Assembly (NCBI RefSeq): GCF_017565745.1 | Contig: NZ_JAGDYM010000004.1 | Coordinates: 434,001 to 498,000 of the forward strand | DNA length: 64,000 nucleotides | Reading direction: 5' to 3' | Source of the DNA: Leucobacter weissii | GTDB lineage: Bacteria; Actinomycetota; Actinomycetes; Actinomycetales; Microbacteriaceae | Part shown: piece after piece, positions 8,902-16,991 of the stretch | Numbering within the stretch: position 1 is the stretch's first letter | Layout: the number at the start of each line of letters is the position of its first letter | Notes under the pieces: generated by a model | Database searches by the model: none | Told to the model about the DNA's origin: nothing | What the model saw: the letters and a program-made list of their open reading frames with translations, nothing else | Translations under genes and position numbers: made by a program

Positions 8902-9648
8902 GTGAACGCGTTCTGGAGAATGCCCCGCCGGTGGGCGCCGGCGGTGAGCTGGAGCAACGCTCTGCTGCTGCTCGTCCTGGGTGCGCTCTACGCTCTGGCG
9001 TTCGTCGAGGGCAGGGGCGGGATCTCAGGGCTGCCGGAGGTCGGGCCGATCCTGCTGGCAGCGTCCATGCCGGCCGCCTTCATTCTCGCTCCGTACGCCA
9101 TCTTCCTGTTCACTTTCACCGCGTGGGTCCTCAACGAGTTCGAGTCGCGGACCGCCCCGGTGCTGGTGGACGCCTTCGCCGCAGGGGCACCCTGGTTTCC
9201 GGCCGCGATCAACCTGCTGCTCGCCTACTGGCTGCTCGTGATCCTGACCTTCGTCATCGTCTTCGCGAGCGGGCACTCGCGGATCGTCCCGGAGGGGCGG
9301 AGGGCGCCGATCCGAGGCGCGGACACCACGGCGGCCGAGCACCCGGAGCCCGCGGGCGCGGCTCAGGCCAGCGCGTACGCGAGGGTCTGGGGGTGGCTGG
9401 CCGTCGCGTTCGCAGCGCCGGGCCTCGTCATCACGGCGCTCTCCTCGCCCGTGATCGCGTCCATCCCCCTGCTGGTCGCGGCGCTGCAGTGCGCGCTCGT
9501 CGCGATTCTCCTGCACGCGAAGCGATTCGTCGCCCCGGCCATCGCTGCGGGGCTCACCATCCTCAGCGTGCTGATCTTCATGATCCTACTGGTGGCCGGC
9601 ATACTGACCGCCGACTCCTTCCCTTTCGGATATGGACCCGGAGTCTGA
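8902..9648 (+). CDS. Membrane protein of unknown function (paralogue A)
   Basis: About 248 residues with roughly six hydrophobic helices and a charged cytoplasmic loop near the middle (SGHSRIVPEGRRAP). The GTG at 8902 is chosen because it aligns with the start of the next gene: both proteins begin VNA followed by RMPRxW and then SWSNA. The upstream open frame begins only at TTG 8842. No strong ribosome site is visible. It is similar throughout to its neighbour at 9680 (FPAAINxL, VITALSxPxIASIPLLVAA, ISVLIF). No domain was recognised. Confidence 0.7.
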   Translation: MNAFWRMPRRWAPAVSWSNALLLLVLGALYALAFVEGRGGISGLPEVGPILLAASMPAAFILAPYAIFLFTFTAWVLNEFESRTAPVLVDAFAAGAPWFPAAINLLLAYWLLVILTFVIVFASGHSRIVPEGRRAPIRGADTTAAEHPEPAGAAQASAYARVWGWLAVAFAAPGLVITALSSPVIASIPLLVAALQCALVAILLHAKRFVAPAIAAGLTILSVLIFMILLVAGILTADSFPFGYGPGV

Positions 9649-9679
9649 GTCGATGACGGTTCGCGAGGAGGACCAGAGG

Positions 9680-10414
9680 GTGAACGCTTCTCGGAGGATG
9701 CCCCGATGGTGGGTGCCGGCGCTGAGCTGGAGTAACGCTGCGCTGTGGATCGTGCTCGTGGCCCTGTTCGCGTCGATGCTCTTCACCGACGAACTGAGTG
9801 GACCGTGGGCGTCATGGCCGTCCACGATTCACGGCATACTCGCGTTCCCGACGGTGCTGCCGTTCATGCTGTTCCTGTTCTACCCGATGGCCTTCCTGAT
9901 CAACACCTTCGGCCCGGACACTGCGACCGCGTTCACCAACAGCTTCGGCGTGGGGTTCCTCTGGCTTCCCGCGGCGATCAATCAACTGGTCATCTTCTGG
10001 ATCGTCGTGGCTGTGTCCTTCCGCGTGTGCTCTCCAGCCAGGCAGGTGCTGACGCTCAACCCCGGCTCCGCGACGAACTCCTACGGGCCGGAGATCGTCG
10101 TCTTTCCGCAGCAGCAACCGGAGGAGGTTGCGCGGGCCGCCCGGCATGCGACGGTGTGGGGGCGGCTGGCGATAGTCTGCGCCGTCATCGGTGTGATCGT
10201 GACCGCGCTCTCCGCGCCCCTCATCGCCTCGATTCCCCTGCTGGTCGCTGCGCCCCAGTTCGCGGCCCTCGCGATGTTTCTCAGTCGAGAGAGACGACGC
10301 ATCTCGGTTCTCGCGATCTGGCTGACAATCATCAGCGTGCTGATCTTCGTGATCGTGCTGGTGGCGCGGTGGCCCTCGGGCGAGACACCCTTCGGCGGCA
10401 TCGAATTCACCTAG
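9680..10414 (+). CDS. Membrane protein of unknown function (paralogue B)
   Basis: About 244 residues, about six membrane helices. It is a tandem duplicate of the gene at 8902: the shared blocks VxALSWSNA, WLPAAINQL, VTALSAPLIASIPLLVAA and TIISVLIF appear in the same order. The GTG at 9680 is preferred because GAGGAGGA (9665-9672) precedes it by seven bases; in-frame ATGs lie at 9632 and 9653. The cytoplasmic loop differs most between the copies. The two probably form one operon and perhaps a heteromer (inference). Confidence 0.7.
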   Translation: MNASRRMPRWWVPALSWSNAALWIVLVALFASMLFTDELSGPWASWPSTIHGILAFPTVLPFMLFLFYPMAFLINTFGPDTATAFTNSFGVGFLWLPAAINQLVIFWIVVAVSFRVCSPARQVLTLNPGSATNSYGPEIVVFPQQQPEEVARAARHATVWGRLAIVCAVIGVIVTALSAPLIASIPLLVAAPQFAALAMFLSRERRRISVLAIWLTIISVLIFVIVLVARWPSGETPFGGIEFT

Positions 10415-10682
10415 CGTTCCGCACCGGAAGTTGTTCTTCAGCGACCGGCACCAGAGACGTGCTCACGCTTTCCCACCTTTTCTCCTCTCCGAGTGCCAGC
10501 CCGTCGGATGTCCGCCCGTCTCCGGACCACACCTCGGATCATCCCTTCCCCGGCCAAGATCGAGAAGATGCCCGAGCGACTGGAGGTCGGGTCGGCAACG
10601 TGCAGGTAGCGTGCAGCCCGCGTATATGTAAAACATAGACTCGGCGGGCATCCTGGGAACACGAAACCCCAGGAGGACCCCG

Positions 10683-12338
10683 ATGAGCACCACGCCTGAA
10701 TCCGAGCGCCCGGTTCCGCAGACTCCGCAGGAGCAGCCGGACGCGACGACGCAGTATCCGACGCCGACCGCGCCCACCCAGCCGCTCCCGCCCGAGGCGG
10801 TCGGCACCCCCGCAGCGCATCGGCTGCCCGACGCGCCGTCCGCCCCTGTGGCGCCCAGCCCCGCGCCCCCCCACACCTCCGCGCCCGCTCCGGCTCCCTC
10901 CGGCCACGCGGACCGGTATCCCGGCCATTCGGCCGGAACGGGCTTCCCGACGCAGCCCACGACGCCGCTGCCGGACGCACCACACGTCTCGAGCCAGCCG
11001 GCCGCGCCCCAGGCCGGAGCGGTGGCCGTCGCCGAGCCTCAGAGCGGTGCCACGGCCGCCGGAGGAGCGGTGCCCCCAGCATTCGGCGGCACCGCGACCG
11101 ACACCGCGCCGGCGAGCGAGGCTCCCCGGTCGCGGCAGGGCGGACTCATCGCGGGTATCGCCATCGGCGCGCTGCTGGGCGGGCTGGTCGGCGGCGGGGC
11201 CGCTGCGGTGGTCGCCCACAATGCGAGCACCCCGCAGACGGTGCAGGCGCAGAGCGGCGGCACGCTCACGCTGAACAACACCGAGAGCGCCACCACCATC
11301 AGCGGAGTGGCCGCGGTGGCCACCCCCAGCGTGGTCACGCTCCAGGTGTCGAGCAACTCAGCGAGCGGATCGGGATCGGGCGTCATCTACAGCGAGGACG
11401 GCTACATCCTCACGAACGCGCATGTCGCGACTCTGGAGGGTGCGACCTCCGAACCCACGATCCAGGTGCAGTTCAGCGACGGCACACTCCAAGAGGGAAC
11501 GCTGGTCGGATCCGATCCCTTCTCCGACCTCGCGGTGATCAAGGTCGAAGCCGAAGGGCTCACCCCGATCACGTTCGCCGACTCGGACGCGATCAACGTC
11601 GGCGATCTCGCGGTCGCCATCGGAGCCCCGCTGAACCTCTCCAACACCGTGACGAGTGGCATCGTGAGCGCGCTCAACCGCGGGATTACCGTGTCGAGTT
11701 CAATGGTGCCCGAGCAGAGCGACGGCCAGGACGACGGTCAGAGCCAGCAGGAGGACCCGAATGAGGGATCGAGCCCGTTCCCGTGGTTCGAGTTCGAGTC
11801 CCCGGAGGGGCAGCAGCAACAGCAGCAGCAGACGAGCTCCCAGATGGTGATCCCGGTGATCCAGACCGACGCCTCCATCAACCCGGGCAACTCGGGCGGG
11901 GCGCTGCTGAACGCCCAGGGGGAGCTCATCGGCGTCAACGTGGCGCTCGCCTCGGCGACTGCCACGAGTGAGGCCGCCGGCTCTGACGGCCTCGGCTTCG
12001 CGGTTCCGTCCAATCTCACCGCGCGTGTGGTCGCCGCGCTCATCGACGGCGAGAAGCCCTCGCACGGCCAGCTCGGGGTCACCCAGGCGACGACCTCCAG
12101 TGCGACGACGCAGACGGGCGGCGTGATCGGCGAGGTCACCCCCGGCAGCCCCGCGGAGGAGGCCGGTCTGCGATCGGGCGACGTGATCACCTCGGTGAAC
12201 GGAGCCCTGGCCGATTCGTTCACCACGGTCACAGCGCTCATCCGCATGCAGGCCGGCGGCAGTGAAGTGACGATCGGATACAACCGCGACGGGGAGCAGT
12301 ACGAGACGACGGCGACGCTCGGCACCCTCGAGTGGTAG
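10683..12338 (+). CDS. HtrA/DegP-like serine protease with PDZ domain
   Basis: 551 residues. A Pro/Ala/Thr-rich cytoplasmic N-terminus (1-150) precedes a membrane helix (about 155-180), a trypsin-like domain and a C-terminal PDZ domain (about 460-535). The triad is intact: His247 (TNAHV), Asp282 (SDLAVIK) and Ser404 (GNSGG). Between Asp and Ser sits an unusual acidic insert (about 345-395) ending in seven consecutive glutamines. The family performs extracytoplasmic protein quality control. The ATG at 10683 has CAGGAGGA upstream. The 268-base gap before it holds no gene, but GTATATGTAAAACATAG near 10621 is an A/T-rich promoter candidate. Confidence 0.93.
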   Translation: MSTTPESERPVPQTPQEQPDATTQYPTPTAPTQPLPPEAVGTPAAHRLPDAPSAPVAPSPAPPHTSAPAPAPSGHADRYPGHSAGTGFPTQPTTPLPDAPHVSSQPAAPQAGAVAVAEPQSGATAAGGAVPPAFGGTATDTAPASEAPRSRQGGLIAGIAIGALLGGLVGGGAAAVVAHNASTPQTVQAQSGGTLTLNNTESATTISGVAAVATPSVVTLQVSSNSASGSGSGVIYSEDGYILTNAHVATLEGATSEPTIQVQFSDGTLQEGTLVGSDPFSDLAVIKVEAEGLTPITFADSDAINVGDLAVAIGAPLNLSNTVTSGIVSALNRGITVSSSMVPEQSDGQDDGQSQQEDPNEGSSPFPWFEFESPEGQQQQQQQTSSQMVIPVIQTDASINPGNSGGALLNAQGELIGVNVALASATATSEAAGSDGLGFAVPSNLTARVVAALIDGEKPSHGQLGVTQATTSSATTQTGGVIGEVTPGSPAEEAGLRSGDVITSVNGALADSFTTVTALIRMQAGGSEVTIGYNRDGEQYETTATLGTLEW

Positions 12339-12340
12339 CC

Positions 12341-12382
12341 GGTTCGCCCTCGGAGTCGGCATCGCCGCTCCGGGGGCGAACC
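12341..12382 (+). terminator. Long-stem terminator after the HtrA gene
   Basis: A 15-bp stem (GGTTCGCCCTCGGAG at 12341-12355 with 12368-12382, one T-G wobble) and 12-base loop begin three bases after the stop codon. It separates htrA from the ABC transporter, which has its own promoter. Confidence 0.75.
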
Positions 12383-12402
12383 CGGAGGCATCCTGCGTTT
12401 GG

Positions 12403-12408
12403 TAGGTT
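12403..12408 (+). promoter_or_regulatory. Candidate leaderless -10 (TAGGTT) of the ABC ATPase
   Basis: TAGGTT is exactly six bases before the GTG at 12415, just after the htrA terminator. With transcription starting at or near the G, no 5' leader would exist. No ribosome site is visible, which supports this. Confidence 0.5.
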
Positions 12409-12414
12409 AGCTCT

Positions 12415-13740
12415 GTGCCGAATTCTTCGTCTGACCCGAACGCTGCCGCCTCGGAGTCTCCTGCCGAGGAGGCGGCTTCGATCGACGATCAGGCTTCGGA
12501 GCTGCCGCGCACGATCAAGCGACACGCGTCGCGTCGGGTCGTCACCGGGAGGATCGTCTCCGGTGAGCCCGCCAGCGCTGCCGTTATCCGGCCGTCCGGC
12601 GACGCGAGTGCGGAAGCCGATCTTCCGGAGCCGGCCGACGCTGATCCCGAACCCGGAGCCGAGGTCGCTGCCGAGACGGATCCCGTGATCGAGCCGGAGC
12701 CCGAGCCCGTCGCCGATCCGCAACCTGTTGCCGAGCCGGAGCCCGAACCCGTCGCTGGGCCGGAGCCGGTCGCTGAGCCGGAGCCGGATCCCCGAACGAC
12801 TCCCGAGTACTCCGGCACCGGCACGGAGTCCGTCGTCACCGCGATCCAGGAGACGGCACCGCCGGCGCCGCATCCCGCTCGGGATCCCGAGCCCGCGCCG
12901 GCCCAGCCCCGCCCGGCCGAGCGCGTCGAGATCCCGGTTCCGTCGGTGCAGCGCGCCAGGGAACGCGGCGTCGCCGCGGCTGCCAATCCGATCGTCCTGC
13001 GCACCGAGGAGCTGACGAAGAGCTATGGGGATCTGCTGGCGGCGGCGGAGGTCTCCATCGCCGTGCACGCCGGATCCTTCATCGGGGTCGTCGGCCCGAA
13101 CGGCGCGGGCAAGACCACGGTGCTGTCGATGATCAGCGGTCTCAACCGGCCCACCTCCGGTCGCGTCACCGTGCACGGCATCGATGTCTGGGCGGACGGC
13201 CCCAAGGCCAAACGCCTCATCGGCACGCTTCCCGACCGGCTCCGCCTGTTCGATCGCCTCACCGGCGCGCAGCTGCTCTACTACGCCGGCGTCCTGCACG
13301 GCGTCGAAGAGGCGGTTCTGAGCACTCGCGCCCGCGAGCTCGCACAGGCGTTCGGCCTGGAATCCGCATTGGAACGACCGGTCAGCGACTACTCGGCGGG
13401 CATGCAGAAGAAGATCGGCCTCGCGTGCGCCATGATCCACGCGCCGGGGGTGCTGGTGCTCGATGAGCCGTTCGAGGCGATCGACCCGGTCTCGGCCTCG
13501 AACGTGACGGAGATCCTCGAGAAGTTCGTCGCGGGCGGCGGCAGCGTCGTGATGTCGAGCCACAGCCTCGACCTGATCCAGCGGGTCTGCGATCATGTCG
13601 CGGTGATCGTCGACGGCGCGGTGATCGCTCAGGGCACGGTCGACGCGGTGCGCGGCGGCGTCAGCCTCGAGGAGCGGTTCAGGAGTCTGACCCGGACGGA
13701 AGAGGCTGGGAAGGGGCTGGAGTGGTTGCACGGCTCCTGA
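12415..13740 (+). CDS. ABC transporter ATP-binding protein with long acidic-proline N-terminus
   Basis: 441 residues. The ABC domain occupies about 198-430: Walker A GPNGAGKTT, signature YSAGMQKK, Walker B VLVLDEPFE and H-loop SSHSLD. The usual Q-loop glutamine is replaced within TLPDRLRLFDRLTG. Residues 1-190 are not part of the ATPase. They are low-complexity, with reiterated EPEPEPV and AEPEPE motifs at about 80-125. The GTG start has no ribosome site but a TAGGTT hexamer six bases upstream. The gene overlaps its permease partner by 19 bases. The substrate is unknown; the pair resembles ABC-2-type exporters. Confidence 0.88.
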   Translation: MPNSSSDPNAAASESPAEEAASIDDQASELPRTIKRHASRRVVTGRIVSGEPASAAVIRPSGDASAEADLPEPADADPEPGAEVAAETDPVIEPEPEPVADPQPVAEPEPEPVAGPEPVAEPEPDPRTTPEYSGTGTESVVTAIQETAPPAPHPARDPEPAPAQPRPAERVEIPVPSVQRARERGVAAAANPIVLRTEELTKSYGDLLAAAEVSIAVHAGSFIGVVGPNGAGKTTVLSMISGLNRPTSGRVTVHGIDVWADGPKAKRLIGTLPDRLRLFDRLTGAQLLYYAGVLHGVEEAVLSTRARELAQAFGLESALERPVSDYSAGMQKKIGLACAMIHAPGVLVLDEPFEAIDPVSASNVTEILEKFVAGGGSVVMSSHSLDLIQRVCDHVAVIVDGAVIAQGTVDAVRGGVSLEERFRSLTRTEEAGKGLEWLHGS

Positions 13741-15290
13741 GGCTCCGCGCTGCACTGCTGCTCGCTGCCTTCCGCGGCCGTCCTATTGCCGTGGTGCGTC
13801 GCGTGCTGCTCGGTCTGGTCGCGGTGGTCGGCGCGGTCGCGCTGGCCTGGTTGCCGCGCTGGTTCTCGGATGATCCCGGCGACCGTGCCGCAATCGACGT
13901 GGTGCTCGCCTCAGGGGTGCTTCTCCTCGCGGTGCTCGTGCCGTTCTTCGCGAATCGTGGCCACCTGGAGCCGCGTCAGTTCGCCGGGCTCCCCGAACGC
14001 CCCGGCTCGGTCGCCCTCGCGCTGCTCGTCACCACGGTGCTGAGCTGGCCCGTGCTCTGGATGCTGGTCTGGCTCGTCTCGCTCTGGCTGTTCCGGCCGG
14101 AGTGGATGGCTTCGCCCTGGCCGCCTGCTCTCGCCTGCTTGCTCATGCTGCTGCTCGCCGTGACCGGCGCGCGTCTCGCGTCGGGGCTCTCCCGGCTCGT
14201 GGTGCCGCGCCACCAGTCGGGTGCGCTGCGCGCCTCCGGGGTGATCGTGCTGATCGCCGCACTGCCGGTCGCCGTGTTCTCCGTGGCGCAGGCGCTCAGG
14301 GATCCGCACGGCACGATGACCGCCGATGCGGCTGAGATCCTCGCCTGGAGCCCGTTCGGCGCGCCGGTCTTCGGCGTGTTCCTGCATGAGACCGACGCAG
14401 CCGCGGCGTATCTCCGCTTCGCGATCGCGCTGGGATCTGTGCTGCTCCTGGGTCTCCTGTGGTTCCTCCTCGTGCGCGTCTCGCTGAGCACCGTCGCCAA
14501 GCCGATCGAGTCGGGCGCGGCCCGTCACGGGCTCGGCTGGTTCGAGCGGGTGCCGGCTCGTCCCGCCTCGGTGATCGGCGCCCGATCCCTCACCTACTGG
14601 GCGCGGGATCCGAGATACCGCGTGGCACTCGCCGCGATTCCGCTCGCTCCGGTCGTGATGCTGCTCGCGTTCTGGGTCGCCGGAGTGGGATTCGAGGCCC
14701 TCGTGCTGCTGCCGCTCCCGGTGATGCTGCTGCTGCTCGGCTGGTCGGTCCACAACGATGTGGCGCTGGACTCGACGGCCATCTGGATGCATGTCGCCAG
14801 CGGCACCAAGGGACGTCATGATCGCATCGGACGGTTGTTCCCGGTGCTCATGATCGGGCTCCCGCTCGTGCTCATCGGCTCGAGCCTCACGGTCACGCTC
14901 GTGGGGGACTGGCGCATGCTGCCCGCCGTGGCGGGCATGAACCTGGCGATCCTGTTGAGCGCGAGCGGCAGCTCGAGCGTCTTCTCCGCGCTCATGCCCT
15001 ACCCGACGACCCGTCCCGGCGACAGTCCCTTCGCGCAGCCGGCGGTGGTCGGCTCCGGCTCGGGCGCCGCGCAGACCTTCTCGATGCTGCTCGCCGCGCT
15101 GCTCGCGGTGCCGCCCGTATGGGTGGCATTTCCGGCGCTCATCGATCCGGGTTTCGCCGAGAACATGTTCGCGCTCGTCTTCGGCGTCGCATACGGAGTG
15201 GTCGTCCTGGCCGTGTGCACACTGATCGGCGGACGCATCTTCCGGCGTGCCGGCCCCGAACTGGTCGCACTCACCCAGACCTTCGACTGA
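13722..15290 (+). CDS. ABC transporter permease (ABC-2-like)
   Basis: 522 residues with about twelve hydrophobic segments in two clusters around a soluble stretch (about 255-300, SVIGARSLTYWARDPRYR). No periplasmic-binding or ATPase motif. The GTG at 13722 lies inside the ATPase gene with AAGGGG upstream, so translation is probably coupled. It is the membrane half of the exporter encoded with 12415-13740. The cargo cannot be told from sequence. Confidence 0.85.
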   Translation: MVARLLRLRAALLLAAFRGRPIAVVRRVLLGLVAVVGAVALAWLPRWFSDDPGDRAAIDVVLASGVLLLAVLVPFFANRGHLEPRQFAGLPERPGSVALALLVTTVLSWPVLWMLVWLVSLWLFRPEWMASPWPPALACLLMLLLAVTGARLASGLSRLVVPRHQSGALRASGVIVLIAALPVAVFSVAQALRDPHGTMTADAAEILAWSPFGAPVFGVFLHETDAAAAYLRFAIALGSVLLLGLLWFLLVRVSLSTVAKPIESGAARHGLGWFERVPARPASVIGARSLTYWARDPRYRVALAAIPLAPVVMLLAFWVAGVGFEALVLLPLPVMLLLLGWSVHNDVALDSTAIWMHVASGTKGRHDRIGRLFPVLMIGLPLVLIGSSLTVTLVGDWRMLPAVAGMNLAILLSASGSSSVFSALMPYPTTRPGDSPFAQPAVVGSGSGAAQTFSMLLAALLAVPPVWVAFPALIDPGFAENMFALVFGVAYGVVVLAVCTLIGGRIFRRAGPELVALTQTFD

Positions 15291-15321
15291 CCCTCCCGGG
15301 ATCCCGATCCGCGGGCGCGGG

Positions 15322-15327
15322 TACACT
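15322..15327 (+). promoter_or_regulatory. Candidate leaderless -10 (TACACT) of DUF3039 gene
   Basis: TACACT is six bases before the ATG at 15334, with no Shine-Dalgarno sequence between. Same architecture as several other genes in the window. Confidence 0.5.
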
Positions 15328-15333
15328 CGTGTC

Positions 15334-15606
15334 ATGGGTATCTTCACGCGCGACCAGCCGGACTCCGGCGGCGGACTCGATGTGCTCGACCGCGAACTCG
15401 AGGAGCTGCTGGAGAAGGACAAGGTCGAGGACGGCGACCACGAACGCTTCTCCCACTACGTGCCCAAGGACAAGATCATGGAGTCCGCGGTCACCGGCAA
15501 GCCCGTGCGGGCGCTCTGCGGCAAGAAGTGGACGCCGTCGCGGGATCCCGAGAAGTTCCCGGTCTGCCCCGACTGCAAGCGGATCTACGAGCGCATGCGC
15601 AAGTGA
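15334..15606 (+). CDS. DUF3039 family small protein
   Basis: 90 residues from the ATG at 15334 (MGIFTRDQ). The centre reads HYVPKDKIMESAVTG and the end has CGKKW plus CPDCKRIYERM, a likely zinc-binding knuckle of three or four cysteines. DUF3039 is an actinobacterial family without known function. The start is fixed by the family N-terminus; the open frame extends upstream but has no family similarity there. Convergent with pncB, 19 bases away. Confidence 0.88.
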   Translation: MGIFTRDQPDSGGGLDVLDRELEELLEKDKVEDGDHERFSHYVPKDKIMESAVTGKPVRALCGKKWTPSRDPEKFPVCPDCKRIYERMRK

Positions 15607-15625
15607 CGGCACCCGCGAGCCGCGG

Positions 15626-16948
15626 TCAGCGGTACTCGGTCGGGATCGCCGGATCCCCGCGCCTGAGCCGCATCGCGACCGGAGGCAGCTCAGCGACCGC
15701 GGCGCGGTGCCGGGAGCGCGCGGCCTCCAGACCTGCGCCCCCCGTGTGACCCGGTTGCGTCTCGCCCACCACCACGAGCGGGACGAGCAGTTGACGGGAC
15801 CGGTCCGCGAACTCCTCGCCCTCGGCCTCGCCGCCCGGGCCGTCGCCGATGAAGATCAGCTCGGCGCTGGCCCGGCCGCGGGAGTCGAGCAGTCGGCGCA
15901 CGCTCTTGCGCCCGCCCTTCGAGACCTTGTCGGCGGACTGCTTGGCCACGGACACCCAGTCCCCGTCGTCCCCGGTGCGGGCGACGAGCTTGTAGACCAT
16001 CCCCATGGTCGGCGCTCCGCTGCCGGTGACCACGGACGTGCCGACGCCGAACGAGTCGACCGGCGAGGAGGCCAGCGCGGCGACGGTGTACTCGTCGAGG
16101 TCGTTGGTCACGGTGATCCGGGTATTCGTGGCCCCGAGATCGTCGAGCAGCTCGCGCACCCGCGCCACGGTCACCGGCAGGTCGCCGGAATCGATGCGAA
16201 CCGCGCCGAGCCCGGTGCCCGCCACCTCGACGGCGGTGCGCACGCCCTGCTCGGTGTCGTAGGTGTCGACCAGCAGGGTGGTGCCCTCGCCCAGGGTGGC
16301 GATCTGCGCCTCGAACGCGGCCCGTTCGCTGTCGTGCAGCAGCGTGAAGCTGTGGGCGGCGGTCCCCATGGTCGGTATGCCGTAGCGGCGCCCGGCCTCG
16401 AGGTTGCTCGTCGCGCTGAAACCCGCGATGTATGACGCGCGGGCCGCGGCGACGGCGCTGTGCTCGCCCGTGCGACGGCCTCCCATCTCCGCGAGCGGCT
16501 TGCCGTTCGCCGCGTTCACCATGCGGCTGGCAGCGGTGGCGATCGCGGAGTCCGCGTTCAGCACGCTGAGCGCCAGGGTCTCGAGCAGCACGCCCTCGGC
16601 GAAGCCGGCCTCGACGATGAGGAGCGGCGATCCGGGGAAGAACACCTCGCCCTCGGGGTAGCCCCAGATGCTGCCGCTGAAGCGGTAGTCGGCGAGCCAG
16701 TCGAGCGTTTCCCGGCGCAGGAACCCCTGCGTCTCGAGCCAGGCGAGCTCGTCGTCGCCGAAGCGGAACCGCTCGATGGCCTCGAGCAGGCGGCCGGTCC
16801 CGGCCACAACCCCGTAGCGCCGCGCTCCGGGCAGCCGCCGGGTGAAGAGCTCGAAGACGCTCTGCCGCTGCGCGGTGCCCGCGGCCAGCGCTGCATCGAC
16901 CATCGTCAGCTCGTAGCGGTCGGTGAGGAGTGCGGTGGAGGCGTTCAC
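15626..16948 (-). CDS. pncB: Nicotinate phosphoribosyltransferase
   Basis: 440 residues. It converts nicotinate and PRPP (ATP-stimulated) to nicotinate mononucleotide in the NAD salvage pathway. Recognised from TDRYELTMVDAAL at the N-terminus, GTAAHSFTLLH around the histidine phosphorylated in the family, LVDTYDTEQGV, and VRIDSGDL with FGVGTSVVTG forming the phosphate-binding region. The length is normal. The GTG start at 16948 has TAGGCT (16955-16960, reverse strand) six bases upstream and no ribosome site. Confidence 0.93.
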   Translation of the reverse strand: MNASTALLTDRYELTMVDAALAAGTAQRQSVFELFTRRLPGARRYGVVAGTGRLLEAIERFRFGDDELAWLETQGFLRRETLDWLADYRFSGSIWGYPEGEVFFPGSPLLIVEAGFAEGVLLETLALSVLNADSAIATAASRMVNAANGKPLAEMGGRRTGEHSAVAAARASYIAGFSATSNLEAGRRYGIPTMGTAAHSFTLLHDSERAAFEAQIATLGEGTTLLVDTYDTEQGVRTAVEVAGTGLGAVRIDSGDLPVTVARVRELLDDLGATNTRITVTNDLDEYTVAALASSPVDSFGVGTSVVTGSGAPTMGMVYKLVARTGDDGDWVSVAKQSADKVSKGGRKSVRRLLDSRGRASAELIFIGDGPGGEAEGEEFADRSRQLLVPLVVVGETQPGHTGGAGLEAARSRHRAAVAELPPVAMRLRRGDPAIPTEYR

Positions 16949-16954
16949 GCGGCC

Positions 16955-16960
16955 AGCCTA
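16955..16960 (-). promoter_or_regulatory. Candidate leaderless -10 (TAGGCT) of pncB
   Basis: TAGGCT on the reverse strand, six bases before the GTG at 16948. Same hexamer and spacing as xerC. Confidence 0.5.
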
Positions 16961-16991
16961 CCGCGCGGGTCGGCGCGTGCCGCTGCGGGCG

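Noticed and set aside
5278-10414. A tRNA-integrated genomic island next to tRNA-fMet
   Set aside because: The surface-protein region lies on the 5' side of the tRNA, with no integrase and no repeat of the tRNA 3' end found.
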